From Sulfurovum zhangzhouensis (GTDB lineage Bacteria > Campylobacterota > Campylobacteria > Campylobacterales > Sulfurovaceae): DNA of 64,000 bases. The translations under genes were made by a program, and so were the position numbers. The notes under the pieces were generated by a model, which saw nothing but the letters and a program-made list of their open reading frames with translations, was not told where the DNA came from and searched no databases. Where the stretch lies: positions 23,950 to 87,949 of the forward strand of contig NZ_JAQIBD010000004.1 of the NCBI RefSeq assembly GCF_030347965.1, in the 5' to 3' direction. Positions 17,133 through 26,176 of this stretch are shown in pieces (within the stretch, counting starts at the first letter, position 1; every line of letters starts with the position of its first letter).

Positions 17133-17804
17133 ATGCTTTCTCTTCTGCCTCACTATACCCATATTGTCAATCCCAGGTTAAAACATGTCTACCTCAAGTT
17201 TGATGAGAAGGGTAATCTCATCATTAAATCACCTAAGATATCACAACGTCGGATTGAACAGATACTGCTGAAGAAGTCTGCATGGATCAATCGTGCACGA
17301 GAGAAGATAGCATCTCAAAAAGCAAAATGTGTAGACTTTTCAGAAAACAGTGAACTCTACTACTTTGGAACACCCTACCCCCTTCATCTTATAGCACATA
17401 AGAAACAAAGGACTACACTGCTCTTTGAAAAAGAATGTTTCACACTGATGTATCATAATTATGACGAAGCATTGTTTGAACAGCATGTCAATCGATTCTA
17501 TAAAGTACAAGCACAAAAGGTGATCCCTCCGCTTGTTGAAAAATGGGCACAAAGAATGCAGCTTTCACCAACAAAGATCACATTTAGAAAAACAAAGCGT
17601 CAATGGGGAAGCTGTTCGGCTAGAAATGCTTTATCCTTTAATACCATGATGATGAAACTGCCTCAAAATGTGATAGAATACATCATCGTTCACGAACTGG
17701 CGCATATCTCACATAAACACCACCAAAAGCCATTTTGGGATCTGGTAGCCAAACACCTGCCAGAGTATAAAATGCATATCGCCACACTCAAAACCTATAG
17801 ATAA
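17133..17804 (+). CDS. YgjP-like (DUF45) zinc metallopeptidase
   Basis: The 223-residue protein ends in the DUF45 catalytic region: VIEYIIVHELAHISHKHHQK (~residues 180-199) with the HExxH zinc site, followed by PFWDLVAKHLPEYKMH. The preceding KRQWGSCSARNALSFN motif is also diagnostic. Members are soluble cytoplasmic proteins often linked to type I restriction loci or house-keeping proteolysis. None of those neighbours is here. The nearest AAAGG is far from the ATG, so the start is not firmly set. Confidence 0.85.
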   Translation: MLSLLPHYTHIVNPRLKHVYLKFDEKGNLIIKSPKISQRRIEQILLKKSAWINRAREKIASQKAKCVDFSENSELYYFGTPYPLHLIAHKKQRTTLLFEKECFTLMYHNYDEALFEQHVNRFYKVQAQKVIPPLVEKWAQRMQLSPTKITFRKTKRQWGSCSARNALSFNTMMMKLPQNVIEYIIVHELAHISHKHHQKPFWDLVAKHLPEYKMHIATLKTYR

Positions 17805-17814
17805 AGGATCAGGA

Positions 17815-18072
17815 ATGGATACCCTCTATGTCGTACTTTTTATGCTTATTATTCTTATGGGGTCAGTAATAGGCTATATCTACTATCTCAAAGAAAAGAA
17901 AGCACAGCTTGATGCTATCAAAAGAGGGTTTTGTCCATCCTGCAGACAAAATACGATTGAGATCACAGATCAACGTTCAAGCGGATGCTGCGGACCTAAG
18001 ATGATCACGTTTGAGTGTAATAGTTGCGGCTATACCAACACATTCTCCATCGAACAGGGATGCGGGATCTAG
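17815..18072 (+). CDS. Small membrane protein with a zinc-ribbon
   Basis: One N-terminal membrane segment (residues 4-24, LYVVLFMLIILMGSVIGYIYY) is followed by a positively charged linker and a zinc-ribbon-like end with two CxxC pairs (CPSCRQ and CNSCGY). A CC pair and a final CGI add further cysteines. The 85-residue size and topology put the ribbon in the cytoplasm. The AAAGGA ribosome site is 5 bases before ATG. No named family is recognised, and the context (peptidase, haemoglobin) gives no clear role. Confidence 0.65.
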   Translation: MDTLYVVLFMLIILMGSVIGYIYYLKEKKAQLDAIKRGFCPSCRQNTIEITDQRSSGCCGPKMITFECNSCGYTNTFSIEQGCGI

Positions 18073-18133
18073 CAGTTGACATCTCATTATTATCCTGATA
18101 TAACGTTGCAATCATAAAGCATAAAGGTAAGTA

Positions 18134-18598
18134 ATGCAATTTAGTACCAGATCATTGAGTTTTTCAATTCAGCCCTATCAACCAGGCATCAGACCACCTG
18201 TCACCAAACCTAACCCTGAGTTTCTTCAGGATATAGGAGAAGAAGGAATGCGGGCACTTCTTCAGAGGTTCTATACAAAACTTCACCAAAGTCCCATCAA
18301 AGAGATATTCCCTCCGACACTTAAAGAGATGCAAGAGGCAGGCGATACTTCTGCAGATTTTTTCATACAGATCTGTGGAGGACCTGCTTATTTCAATCAA
18401 AAGCGCGGTGCACCACATATGGTCAATCGTCATGCCCCATTTACCATCACTCCCGAGACGCGTTTACATTGGCTGGAACTTTTTAAAGAAGCCCTTCAGC
18501 CGATCATTGAAGAAAAGCAAAGCAGTGATGCCAACATCCAAAGCTTTTGGGACTACCTCAACATCTTTTCACTTTGGATGGTCAACACACAGGCTTAG
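18134..18598 (+). CDS. Truncated haemoglobin, group II-like
   Basis: From about residue 35 the 154-residue protein follows the truncated-globin pattern. The stretch FFIQICGGPAYFNQKRG, then GAPHMVNRHAPFTITPETR, is typical of group II TrHbs, with the RHxPF histidine as proximal haem ligand and a downstream WLELFKEAL helix. The N-terminal ~35 residues are an extra Pro-rich extension. TrHbs bind O2 or NO and often serve nitrosative-stress defence. The stop overlaps the stop of the convergent msrBA gene by four bases. Confidence 0.8.
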   Translation: MQFSTRSLSFSIQPYQPGIRPPVTKPNPEFLQDIGEEGMRALLQRFYTKLHQSPIKEIFPPTLKEMQEAGDTSADFFIQICGGPAYFNQKRGAPHMVNRHAPFTITPETRLHWLELFKEALQPIIEEKQSSDANIQSFWDYLNIFSLWMVNTQA

Positions 18599-19539
18599 TC
18601 AAAACGCTTAACGCGTCTATGACAATAAGGGGTTGTCCCTTTATGCTTGTAGTAGTCCTGATGGTACTCTTCGGCCTTATAAAACGGTGCGGCATTAAGT
18701 ACCTTGGTAGCTATCTTATACCCTTTCTTCTCAAGTACTCCTATCAATTTATTGACAACTTTACGTTCTTTGTCATTATTGACAAAAACAGCAGAGTAGT
18801 ATTGACTACCGATATCCGGTCCCTGTCCATCCACCTGGGTTGGATCATGTATCTCAAAAAAGGTTTTAGCCAAAGTTTCATACGAGACCTGTGCCGGATC
18901 ATAGATCACTTCAACTGTCTCAATGTGCCCTGTATCACCGCGTACTACATCGTAATATCCTGGATTTTTGACATTTCCGCCCATGAATCCAGAGCGTACC
19001 TCGATCACTCCTTTAACCTGCTCCATATAGTACTCTACGCCCCAAAAGCATCCTCCCGCAAAGTAGGCTTTTGCCTTCTCTTGCACGTCACTTTTCTTTT
19101 TGTCAAAGGTTAGGGATATAGAGTTGACACAATGGCGGGTATTTTTGTCGGTATAACCTTCTCCTTTGAATACATGTCCCAAATGTGACCCGCAAGTTGC
19201 ACAGACGATCTCCGTACGCATCCCGTCTTTATCGGCTACTTCTTTGATCGCTCCGGGTATGGCATTATCAAAACTCGGCCAGCCGCAGTGGGATTCAAAC
19301 TTGTCTGAAGAGCGGAACAAAGGGGCATTACATACTTTACAACGATAGATACCATCCTCTTTGGTATAGACATACTCTCCTGTATATGCTCTTTCTGTTC
19401 CCTTATTGATCAACACATACTTTTCAAACTCACTAAGCCTCTCTACATTGCTCTTCCATGGTTTCATTGAGACGGGCATTTCCGTAGCTATACTCACTGT
19501 AACGAGCGCTGAAAGTAAGAAGAATATCATTATTCTCAT
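18595..19539 (-). CDS. msrBA: Periplasmic MsrB-MsrA fusion, peptide-methionine sulfoxide reductase
   Basis: The start is ATG 19539, with AAGGA eight bases upstream and a signal peptide (MRIMIFFLLSALVTVSIA) right after it; the frame is open further upstream without these. The first half is MsrB: zinc cysteines CKVC and CATC, HCGWPSF, and catalytic Cys in RHCVNSISL. The second half is MsrA, with the catalytic GCFWGVEYY and the GHIETVEVIYDP and DPTQVDGQGPDIGSQY signatures. The enzyme repairs both epimers of oxidised methionine. Export suggests protection of envelope proteins. It is 314 residues long and lies opposite the haemoglobin gene. Confidence 0.93.
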   Translation of the reverse strand: MRIMIFFLLSALVTVSIATEMPVSMKPWKSNVERLSEFEKYVLINKGTERAYTGEYVYTKEDGIYRCKVCNAPLFRSSDKFESHCGWPSFDNAIPGAIKEVADKDGMRTEIVCATCGSHLGHVFKGEGYTDKNTRHCVNSISLTFDKKKSDVQEKAKAYFAGGCFWGVEYYMEQVKGVIEVRSGFMGGNVKNPGYYDVVRGDTGHIETVEVIYDPAQVSYETLAKTFFEIHDPTQVDGQGPDIGSQYYSAVFVNNDKERKVVNKLIGVLEKKGYKIATKVLNAAPFYKAEEYHQDYYKHKGTTPYCHRRVKRFD

Positions 19540-19688
19540 AGCATTCCTTTTTTTGCAAATAATAACTGTACATCGTGCAGTCTCAATGTACTCATACCAT
19601 ATTATCATTGTCTGATCACAACCAGAATGATATTGCATATATGTTAATAGAGTTGAATCTTTATGAGAAATATGAAGAGAAAAGAAGT

Positions 19689-19715
19689 ACTGGGGAGCCC
19701 TAAAAGCTCTCCAGT
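19689..19715 (-). terminator. Hairpin terminator of the barrel/surface-protein operon
   Basis: ACTGGGGAGC (19689-19698) pairs with GCTCTCCAGT (19706-19715), ten base pairs with one G-U and a seven-base loop. On the minus strand a T-rich stretch follows. It lies a few bases past the stop of the 19722 gene. Confidence 0.65.
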
Positions 19716-19721
19716 AAAATA

Positions 19722-20420
19722 TTAAAAGTCGTAAGTAACCCCAAAACTGACAATATTGGATCTGTATTTTACCGGCCCTTGGTCATGGAGAAGGTTCTGA
19801 TAATCAACCCATAATCCCCATTCAACTTCCTGATCACCATGTCCGTCAAAAGGTCTGTCAAACTCCGGTACCCCGTTTACACTATTTTTATAATGTTCAT
19901 AATCATCCTCTTTGGAGGAGAGATCATACTCCAAACCGATACCGGCACTGAATCCATTATGTGAAAAGGTTTCGTGTATCCCATCACAGTTTGTATCAAC
20001 TTCGGTATGTCCATAACCTAAAAGACCGTACAGGTTGAATCTCTCACTTAACGGTATTTGCGGTTTCAGGTAGAGTCCATAATGTTCTGTATTAAAGAAA
20101 GCATCCAGAACACTGGCATTGAGATAACGTGCTTCAATCCCAAAGTATTGATTGAAATCATACCCTAATCTTACGATACCACCCCAGTTATCATCTTCTG
20201 TTCTGACTATATCTCTTATATTTCCTTGAAGGTCATAACAGTAACAGTCTCGGGTGACATTTGCCCAAACCAGACCAACCCCGATGTACCAAGGGTTAAT
20301 ATCAGCTTCTTTTATCTCAGCCACAGGCGAAACTGCAGGAGCAACCATTTTTCCTCCTGCATAGACTGAACTGATAGACAAAAGAGTAGTGAGTGTCGCT
20401 GCTTTAATGATCGTTTTCAT
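19722..20420 (-). CDS. Outer-membrane beta-barrel protein (OmpA-N-like)
   Basis: A signal peptide (MKTIIKAATLTTLLSISSVYAGG) precedes about 210 residues of alternating amphipathic strands: WYIGVGLVWANVTRD, WGGIVRLGYDFNQYFGIEAR, FNLYGLLGYGHTEVD, GFSAGIGLEYDL. The chain ends in VSFGVTYDF, with the C-terminal Phe used by the BAM complex. This fits an eight-stranded barrel. There is no peptidoglycan-binding domain. It is 14 bp downstream of the large surface-protein gene, suggesting one operon and possibly a joint surface role. Confidence 0.8.
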   Translation of the reverse strand: MKTIIKAATLTTLLSISSVYAGGKMVAPAVSPVAEIKEADINPWYIGVGLVWANVTRDCYCYDLQGNIRDIVRTEDDNWGGIVRLGYDFNQYFGIEARYLNASVLDAFFNTEHYGLYLKPQIPLSERFNLYGLLGYGHTEVDTNCDGIHETFSHNGFSAGIGLEYDLSSKEDDYEHYKNSVNGVPEFDRPFDGHGDQEVEWGLWVDYQNLLHDQGPVKYRSNIVSFGVTYDF

Positions 20421-20434
20421 TATTCCTTCCTCCC

Positions 20435-23400
20435 TTATCTTCTATTTCTCTCTAGTTGCTCTTCTTTGCGAACAAAGAAAAGACCTATCATCAATGTCAT
20501 CAACATCATGAGGGTAGCCGAGATAGTCCCCATTGCCGAGCTATTATCCGACGACGCCATATCATGACAGCTACAATAAATACCCGCATCGATCGTCAAG
20601 TTATCTTCACCGGACATAGTAATCACACCTGTCAACCCGGTACTGTCCGCATCTGAATCGATGGAAGGATCTACACCGCTATGTATCGGAGAGAAGACAT
20701 AATTTGATGGCATCCCTGAGAATCTCACTCTATACTCACCTGGAACTACAGTAAACTGGTAGCTGCCATCGGGGCCTGTAAACTTGATACCGTCATCATA
20801 GATATCTGTAACCGGTAAACCATTAGCATCAAGGAGTTCTACAGTCATCCCTTCTACCGGATCTTCACCAAGGTCCTGGATACCGTTATTGTTGTCATCA
20901 AACCATACATAATCACCCAACACTGCATTGGTAGGAGCAATGTTGTCAATATCAAATGCTGCAGTCTCTCCTGCAGTCACATTAAAGTCATAACAACGAT
21001 CGATGTGACCGTCATGAGAAACCAATACTAAATCCGCAGTGATGTTAACATCATTGAGGAACCAATCAGCATTCCATCCCTCTTTTACGTTCACCTCACA
21101 GAGTGTGTAGGTTTTACCTGGTTGCAGCCTAGCCCCAGAGAAGTCAAGACCTGACGTTGTATTATGTTCAATAATACCCTCTTCACCTTCAAGCGTAAAT
21201 GTCCAAACTTCTGTGGTAGCGTTACCGTCTTCTGTTTTAAGTACACTGATTCTTCCACGCTCACGGTTTGTAAAGGTACACTCTATAGTTTCACCCGGAT
21301 CAAGATCGATATTCGCCGTACGGTTCAGTAGACTGGTTGTCGTACCATTATCTTCCTCACCATCTCCCAGGCTCTCTGTACATATAAGTCCTGTGAGATC
21401 ATAAGATGGGGACTGACCTGTAAGCTTAGCATCCGCTTCAGTAACCGTATATTGTCCTGCTCGGAGATTTAGATAAGTTTTTGTCGTCTCCGCATCACCC
21501 AATACAAGTGGATCAGAACTGTTGATATCTTGTGTAAAGTTAAAGTCAACAGCAGTAGAACCTGCAACAAACTCTTTATTGATAATCACCGTACCGTACA
21601 TTGCGTTTGCAAATACACATTCGTAGGTTGAAACATTCATATCAATAGTATAGTTGAAGTCACATCCTGATCCTACTCTTCCAATTTGATACCAACCTGG
21701 TTTTAATGTCTCTTGGACCCTGTATCTTCCACTCTCAAGATTGTTCGGCTCCACCAGTGTCGCCATACCTGTTCCTACACCTGTCAGGTTACTTTCAACA
21801 GGATCCCAAGTCATGTTAATATCATTCCACTTGTAGAGAGTCATAATCCAGCTGCTATTTTGATCAACACCATTTATTGATCCAGGATCAGTCACTTTGT
21901 ACGCCCTTACACCTGGACGTCCAGCTTTCTCATTGACAAATTCTACTGTTCCACTACAATGTGGAGTCAGCCCATCAATTGTCAAATCAACCTGTCTCAC
22001 TGAGCTTCCAACCACGGCATAGCCGACTTTTGTATGTTCAGCTACACCATATAGAGCCGGTGTAAGCCCGGAGAAAGTGATAGATTGACTTGGATTGGAC
22101 TCATTGACCTCTAGCGTAAATGTTTCATTGAAGTCAATTCCGTTAACCACAGTAAAGTTAAAGTCTAACGTCTGTCCAGCAGGTATCTCTGCTATATCCA
22201 TCGTTTTGATAATGGTCAAATTCACCTCTGCATCAGCGATGAGAGAGATACTATAGGTTCCACTGTTTGTTGCAGTACCGCCACCTGTTCTCAATGAAGC
22301 GATATCACTTAATGTTCCTGTAGTCTTAGTAGCATACGGTGCATAGATCGTTTTATGGAACGTCACGCTTCCATTACTCTCTGCAAGATCAGATGTCCAG
22401 TTAACCTCTCCATTGGTTATGGTATCTGCAATGTAATTGTCAAAACTACCACTCGCCGGTGTTGCTACAGAATAGTTCAGATCATTTCCTGTAAGCCATT
22501 CACGATCTTTGATCGTAGCATTCTCATCCCCACCCTGTGAGGTACCTTGAACAAAGGCAGTTGCAGTAGCTGTTAGGGTAGGAGGTGTGAAACCTGGATA
22601 GCTGATATTGACATCATTTTCCTGGTACGTTGCCACTGCCACATCATTGTAAACCAGATAATCAGCCGGGACAGTGAAGGTATGTGTACAGATAGGCTGC
22701 GTTCCGCTATGCGCCGGGAGTGTTACCGTTGGACAAGTGAGTTGTCCTACCTGGTTACTCTGGTCTAGACCGCCAAAGAGGGTATCGACGACTGAAATGT
22801 CTATAGCACGATTTGCCGCATTATCAGCCTGTATTACAGTGGTTATATTGACATTTCCAGCTGGCGTTATCTCGCCTTTGGTCCATGTGACTGTGATATT
22901 CACATCTTTTTGTAAAGGTAGAGTGCTATCACAGGTATTGTTAAATGTGACCGTATTAGAAGAAGAAGACTTTGAAACCGTCCATGTTCTACTTCCTCCT
23001 CGTGTCGCCTGCATAGTCTTGCTAAATGAGGTAGCGATAACATCCGGTAATGGAAGCGTTTGGTCACCCACATTCACACTTGAAGCGACACTGATCAAAC
23101 GGCTTTGGAGCGAAGATCCGCTATATCGGCTTGAACCGATCGCCAGTCTCATATTGTAGATCGCCACACAGGTCAGATCGGTAGGATAACCGGTTACATC
23201 AACGACACGAAAGATCTCTTGTTCAGTAACCGGTGTAATCTCGATCGTTTGCGTTGCTATCCCTCCAATAGAATAACACTCAGAAACTACAATATCTGGG
23301 TCTTTTCCGTCTGAGACTGCTATCGCTCTAGTTGCATTTACATCCAGTGTCAGTTCAGTGATGTAGTCCCAACCAACAATATTAGGATCATTTGTATCCT

Positions 23401-23746
23401 TATAGTCACCACCTACTTTAAATGTAAAACTTTGCGGACTTCCTGTGGTATTGGAGAAAATAATATGATGAGGAACAAGGTCCAGTTCAGACCAGTATTT
23501 CATATTTCCTTGAGTATAAGCAGCATCGTCACAAAAATACATATTGATTGGATTATTATATACATCCGGTACGACCTCTAACCGATAGTTATTAGTATCT
23601 GATGACCTACATCCCTGCAGATCAAGGCTTAGATTCCCCGCTTGCGTAGTAACTGTTGCAGTACTTATAAAGATAATGCTGCATAAAGCTTTCCCTAGAC
23701 TTTTCCGTTTATGACTAAACCATGAATCAACTTTGGTCAACCCCAT
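20435..23746 (-). CDS. Large surface protein with SpaA/SdrD-like domains and a sorting-like tail
   Basis: The 1103-residue protein has an N-terminal signal (SLGKALCSIIFISTATVTTQA), then a Cys-containing globular part and repeated prealbumin-like modules (VNLTIIKTMDIAEIPAGQTL, RPGVRAYKVTDPGSING, GRISVLKTEDGNATTEVW). Near residues 950-1045 is an SdrD B-type domain: GDYVWFDDNNNGIQDLGED with Ca-binding Asp/Asn, ending in GPDGSYQFTVVPGEYRV. After a CSCH motif it finishes with SSDNSSAMGTISA, a hydrophobic helix TLMMLMTLMIGLFFV and a basic tail. That is a C-terminal sorting-signal architecture. It is probably a calcium-stabilised adhesin. It precedes the barrel gene by 14 bp. Confidence 0.75.
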   Translation of the reverse strand: MGLTKVDSWFSHKRKSLGKALCSIIFISTATVTTQAGNLSLDLQGCRSSDTNNYRLEVVPDVYNNPINMYFCDDAAYTQGNMKYWSELDLVPHHIIFSNTTGSPQSFTFKVGGDYKDTNDPNIVGWDYITELTLDVNATRAIAVSDGKDPDIVVSECYSIGGIATQTIEITPVTEQEIFRVVDVTGYPTDLTCVAIYNMRLAIGSSRYSGSSLQSRLISVASSVNVGDQTLPLPDVIATSFSKTMQATRGGSRTWTVSKSSSSNTVTFNNTCDSTLPLQKDVNITVTWTKGEITPAGNVNITTVIQADNAANRAIDISVVDTLFGGLDQSNQVGQLTCPTVTLPAHSGTQPICTHTFTVPADYLVYNDVAVATYQENDVNISYPGFTPPTLTATATAFVQGTSQGGDENATIKDREWLTGNDLNYSVATPASGSFDNYIADTITNGEVNWTSDLAESNGSVTFHKTIYAPYATKTTGTLSDIASLRTGGGTATNSGTYSISLIADAEVNLTIIKTMDIAEIPAGQTLDFNFTVVNGIDFNETFTLEVNESNPSQSITFSGLTPALYGVAEHTKVGYAVVGSSVRQVDLTIDGLTPHCSGTVEFVNEKAGRPGVRAYKVTDPGSINGVDQNSSWIMTLYKWNDINMTWDPVESNLTGVGTGMATLVEPNNLESGRYRVQETLKPGWYQIGRVGSGCDFNYTIDMNVSTYECVFANAMYGTVIINKEFVAGSTAVDFNFTQDINSSDPLVLGDAETTKTYLNLRAGQYTVTEADAKLTGQSPSYDLTGLICTESLGDGEEDNGTTTSLLNRTANIDLDPGETIECTFTNRERGRISVLKTEDGNATTEVWTFTLEGEEGIIEHNTTSGLDFSGARLQPGKTYTLCEVNVKEGWNADWFLNDVNITADLVLVSHDGHIDRCYDFNVTAGETAAFDIDNIAPTNAVLGDYVWFDDNNNGIQDLGEDPVEGMTVELLDANGLPVTDIYDDGIKFTGPDGSYQFTVVPGEYRVRFSGMPSNYVFSPIHSGVDPSIDSDADSTGLTGVITMSGEDNLTIDAGIYCSCHDMASSDNSSAMGTISATLMMLMTLMIGLFFVRKEEQLERNRR

Positions 23747-23844
23747 TTTCTACTCCTTATTGCTTCAATCAAAGTTAACTTATTTCAAGCACCACTTAAC
23801 AACATATATCTTAATAAAAAACAGATGTTTGCTTAATCTCCTTC

Positions 23845-23925
23845 ATTCAGTAACCTGACGGTTTTCAAAAACTTATGGTTTACCGTCCTCTTATATTTAA
23901 GTTTGGCTACTTGGGTCTAGTATAT
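23845..23925 (-). promoter_or_regulatory. Promoter and structured 5' leader of the surface-protein gene
   Basis: On the minus strand a TATACT -10-like box (about 23917-23922) is followed by a leader of about 170 nt. Near its start, GACGGT and ACCGTC can pair around a 19-base loop, and an AAGT/ACTT mini-hairpin precedes them. The elements GCCAAACTT, AGGACGGTAAACCA and AGGTTACTGAA faintly recall the conserved blocks of the c-di-GMP-I (GEMM) riboswitch, but the P3 helix is not evident. A structured regulatory leader is plausible; its class is not established. Confidence 0.35.
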
Positions 23926-23994
23926 CATAAATTTAAAGATTTTTATAAGGTATCTATTATTTAGTATAATACTTATTTATAAAAAAACTATATT

Positions 23995-24378
23995 TTAATC
24001 TCTCACCACTGCGTACTTGCCTGAACCCAGCAATACAATGGCACAAGCACTCAATAGATAGAACATCTGCAATTCCACTGCCCACGCTCCATGTGCCCCA
24101 AGCTTAAGCAGATTCCCCATTTGTGTAAGATAGAGCACCACAAGCATGTTCATTCCGATAATAGCTGCCCAAACTCTGCTCTTCCAGCCAATGATCAAAA
24201 AGATCGGAGCAAGAATCTCCCCTACATATACACCATAAGCCAACATCTCCGGGATTCCCTGGCTTTTCAGTATTCCTTTGATAAATGCTATACCGTGCAG
24301 TGCTTTGTCAATACCGTGAAAAAGCAGCAACCCGCCGACCATCACTCTTAATATCAATTTTGCAATATTATCACCCAT
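23995..24378 (-). CDS. DoxX family membrane protein
   Basis: The 127 residues form four hydrophobic helices in the DoxX pattern: LILRVMVGGLLLFHGIDKAL at the start, GVYVGEILAPIFLIIGWKSR in the middle and FYLLSACAIVLLGSGKYAV at the end. DoxX-type proteins sit in the cytoplasmic membrane. Roles range from thiosulfate:quinone oxidoreductase subunits to redox or metal stress functions. It is 2 bp after a MOSC-domain gene, so the two are probably translated together. A second, different DoxX protein is at 37018. Confidence 0.8.
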   Translation of the reverse strand: MGDNIAKLILRVMVGGLLLFHGIDKALHGIAFIKGILKSQGIPEMLAYGVYVGEILAPIFLIIGWKSRVWAAIIGMNMLVVLYLTQMGNLLKLGAHGAWAVELQMFYLLSACAIVLLGSGKYAVVRD

Positions 24379-24380
24379 TT

Positions 24381-24857
24381 TTACTCCTCTAAAATAACTT
24401 CATCACCACATTGTATCATACCGCTCTTCACAATTACGGCACGATATCCACCGATATACTTCAAACCCTTCATGACGTCTGCGTCTAGAAGTTTGGAGAG
24501 ATAACGACACGGCGGACAGGTACGTACGATACGAAACTCGGCATCCCCTATCCTGAAGATCTTATCTCCTATCTTAACTGCATCAAATCCTTTGATCACC
24601 AGATTTCTGCGCAGGTCAACAAAATCCAAAGCAGTACCCAACCTTTTGTTGCATTCAGCCAAACTTTCATAAGGCAGGATGCTCACCTCTCTGACAGACT
24701 GGTCTAGCTGAGGCTTGTTGAATGTACCTCTTGCATAGAAATATCGGTCGCCTTCTAATCCCTTGCCTTTAACTGCCTGCACAGAATCAACATAGTGTAG
24801 TGGTTCTTTGGCCTGCTTACCTATGATAATGGCATGAAGTGTCATTGTTGTTTGCAT
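24381..24857 (-). CDS. MOSC domain protein
   Basis: MOSC (molybdenum cofactor sulfurase C-terminal) features are clear. VQAVKGKGLEGDRYFYARG lies near the N-terminus, LRRNLVIKG in the middle, and the conserved cysteine region TCPPCRYLSKLL towards the end. Stand-alone MOSC proteins such as YiiM act on N-hydroxylated or sulfur substrates with Moco. ATG 24857 or 24845 both give normal MOSC starts. A 181-residue reading from 24926 is possible but its extra lysine-rich 23 residues lie in the divergent promoter region. The ribosome site is weak at either start. Confidence 0.8.
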   Translation of the reverse strand: MQTTMTLHAIIIGKQAKEPLHYVDSVQAVKGKGLEGDRYFYARGTFNKPQLDQSVREVSILPYESLAECNKRLGTALDFVDLRRNLVIKGFDAVKIGDKIFRIGDAEFRIVRTCPPCRYLSKLLDADVMKGLKYIGGYRAVIVKSGMIQCGDEVILEE

Positions 24858-24982
24858 AAAAATATTGTAATGAAGTTTCCCTTGGAAAGATAATTTTTTA
24901 ACCTTTTTTGCATTCATTATGCACACATTTTACACACACTTAAGATAGACTTAAAACAAATTTAGAACGAGGATTTGAATCT

Positions 24983-26176
24983 ATGCGTATTTTTCTCTCT
25001 GTATTACTTATGCTTTATGTACTTGAAGCACAGAGCATTGACAACCTTGTTGAGCAAGCTTTGAAAAAGCACCCTTCTCTTCAAAGCATACACTATCGGC
25101 TCTCATCTATGGATGAACGTATTGCCAAGACCCAACTATGGGAAAACCCGGACCTTTCATTTTTTGTCAATGATATCCAGTTTGAAGAGCCTTTTAATCG
25201 TTCACTTGAACCAATGCAGTTCCAGGCAGTGAATATCAAACAGAAGTTTCCCTGGTTTGGCAAACTTGCGGCACGCAAAACCTATGCACAGGAACAAAAA
25301 AATGTCGTTCTTGATTCCTATGAGGCGGCACGAATAGAGCTTGCTAAGCAGGTGAAAATGACAGCTTATACGGTGAAAGAACTCGAAGCCCGTATGGCCG
25401 TGCTTCGCAGCTATCAGCATCTGGCAAAAGAAAATATCGAGATCTATACTGCTACCATCTCTACTGAACCCAAGAGTCATACAGCAAGTATTTCTGCAGA
25501 ACTTTCACTCTTCAAGATCAATATACAACTAGAACGCTACACTGCACTGCTTCAATCACAAAAAGAGAAACTTGGCTACCTGACACAGCAAGACATCAAG
25601 ACCGTATCCGGGAAACAGGGTATTGAACGTCCATTATCCCTGGATCATTATCTTGCCAGATACGAACACAATCCAACCTATCGCATGAAGCTGTCACAAA
25701 ATAGAGCTGCATTTGCCAACAGTTCGTTGGTGGACTTGGAAGCTACCCCTGATCCTTATGTACAAATGGGCTACTTTAACCGTAATAGTTATCCCGATTA
25801 CGGCTCCGTTACGATAGGGGTCTCTTTACCGATCTATGGTAAAGAAACACTCAATTCCCAGATCGCCAAAAAAGAAGCGCTTTCTGCAAAAAGTGACGTG
25901 ATGGACTATAAAGCCTTTCTCCAAAGCGAGATACGATCCAACTATGCCAGATTGAATGAGGCATACCGTATTTACCGTATTATCCAAGAAAAAAGTTTAC
26001 CGCAGCTCTCCCATATGCTTGAACTTCAGGCTTCTGCGATAAAAGAAGGTGCTGATCTTTTCACTTATACACAAACTCTCGAACAACAACTTGCTTTAGA
26101 AGAAGAGAGCCTCTCTATCAAGGCTGAATATCTTCGTACCAAAGCCACACTCCATGCACTTATAGGAGAGATATAA
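24983..26176 (+). CDS. TolC-family outer membrane efflux protein (CusC-like)
   Basis: The 397-residue protein begins with a signal peptide (MRIFLSVLLMLYVLEAQS) and shows the outer-membrane-factor pattern of long amphipathic helices: NLVEQALKKHPSLQSIHYRL, ELAKQVKMTAYTVKELEARM, and SLPQLSHMLELQASAIKEGA near the end. Two short beta-strand regions interrupt these. It forms the exit duct for the tripartite pump encoded next. The stop abuts the adaptor start with no gap. A GAGGA ribosome site precedes the ATG. Confidence 0.85.
   Translation: MRIFLSVLLMLYVLEAQSIDNLVEQALKKHPSLQSIHYRLSSMDERIAKTQLWENPDLSFFVNDIQFEEPFNRSLEPMQFQAVNIKQKFPWFGKLAARKTYAQEQKNVVLDSYEAARIELAKQVKMTAYTVKELEARMAVLRSYQHLAKENIEIYTATISTEPKSHTASISAELSLFKINIQLERYTALLQSQKEKLGYLTQQDIKTVSGKQGIERPLSLDHYLARYEHNPTYRMKLSQNRAAFANSSLVDLEATPDPYVQMGYFNRNSYPDYGSVTIGVSLPIYGKETLNSQIAKKEALSAKSDVMDYKAFLQSEIRSNYARLNEAYRIYRIIQEKSLPQLSHMLELQASAIKEGADLFTYTQTLEQQLALEEESLSIKAEYLRTKATLHALIGEI

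Noticed and set aside
16656..17804. YwqK-repeat lipoprotein plus YgjP-like peptidase as toxin and immunity pair
   Set aside because: The lipoprotein is exported and the peptidase is a cytoplasmic DUF45 type; there is no toxin domain and adjacency alone is weak.
23995..24857. DoxX-MOSC pair as part of the GKC copper system
   Set aside because: This DoxX belongs to a different subgroup and there is no small Cys peptide beside it; MOSC points to Moco or sulfur chemistry instead.
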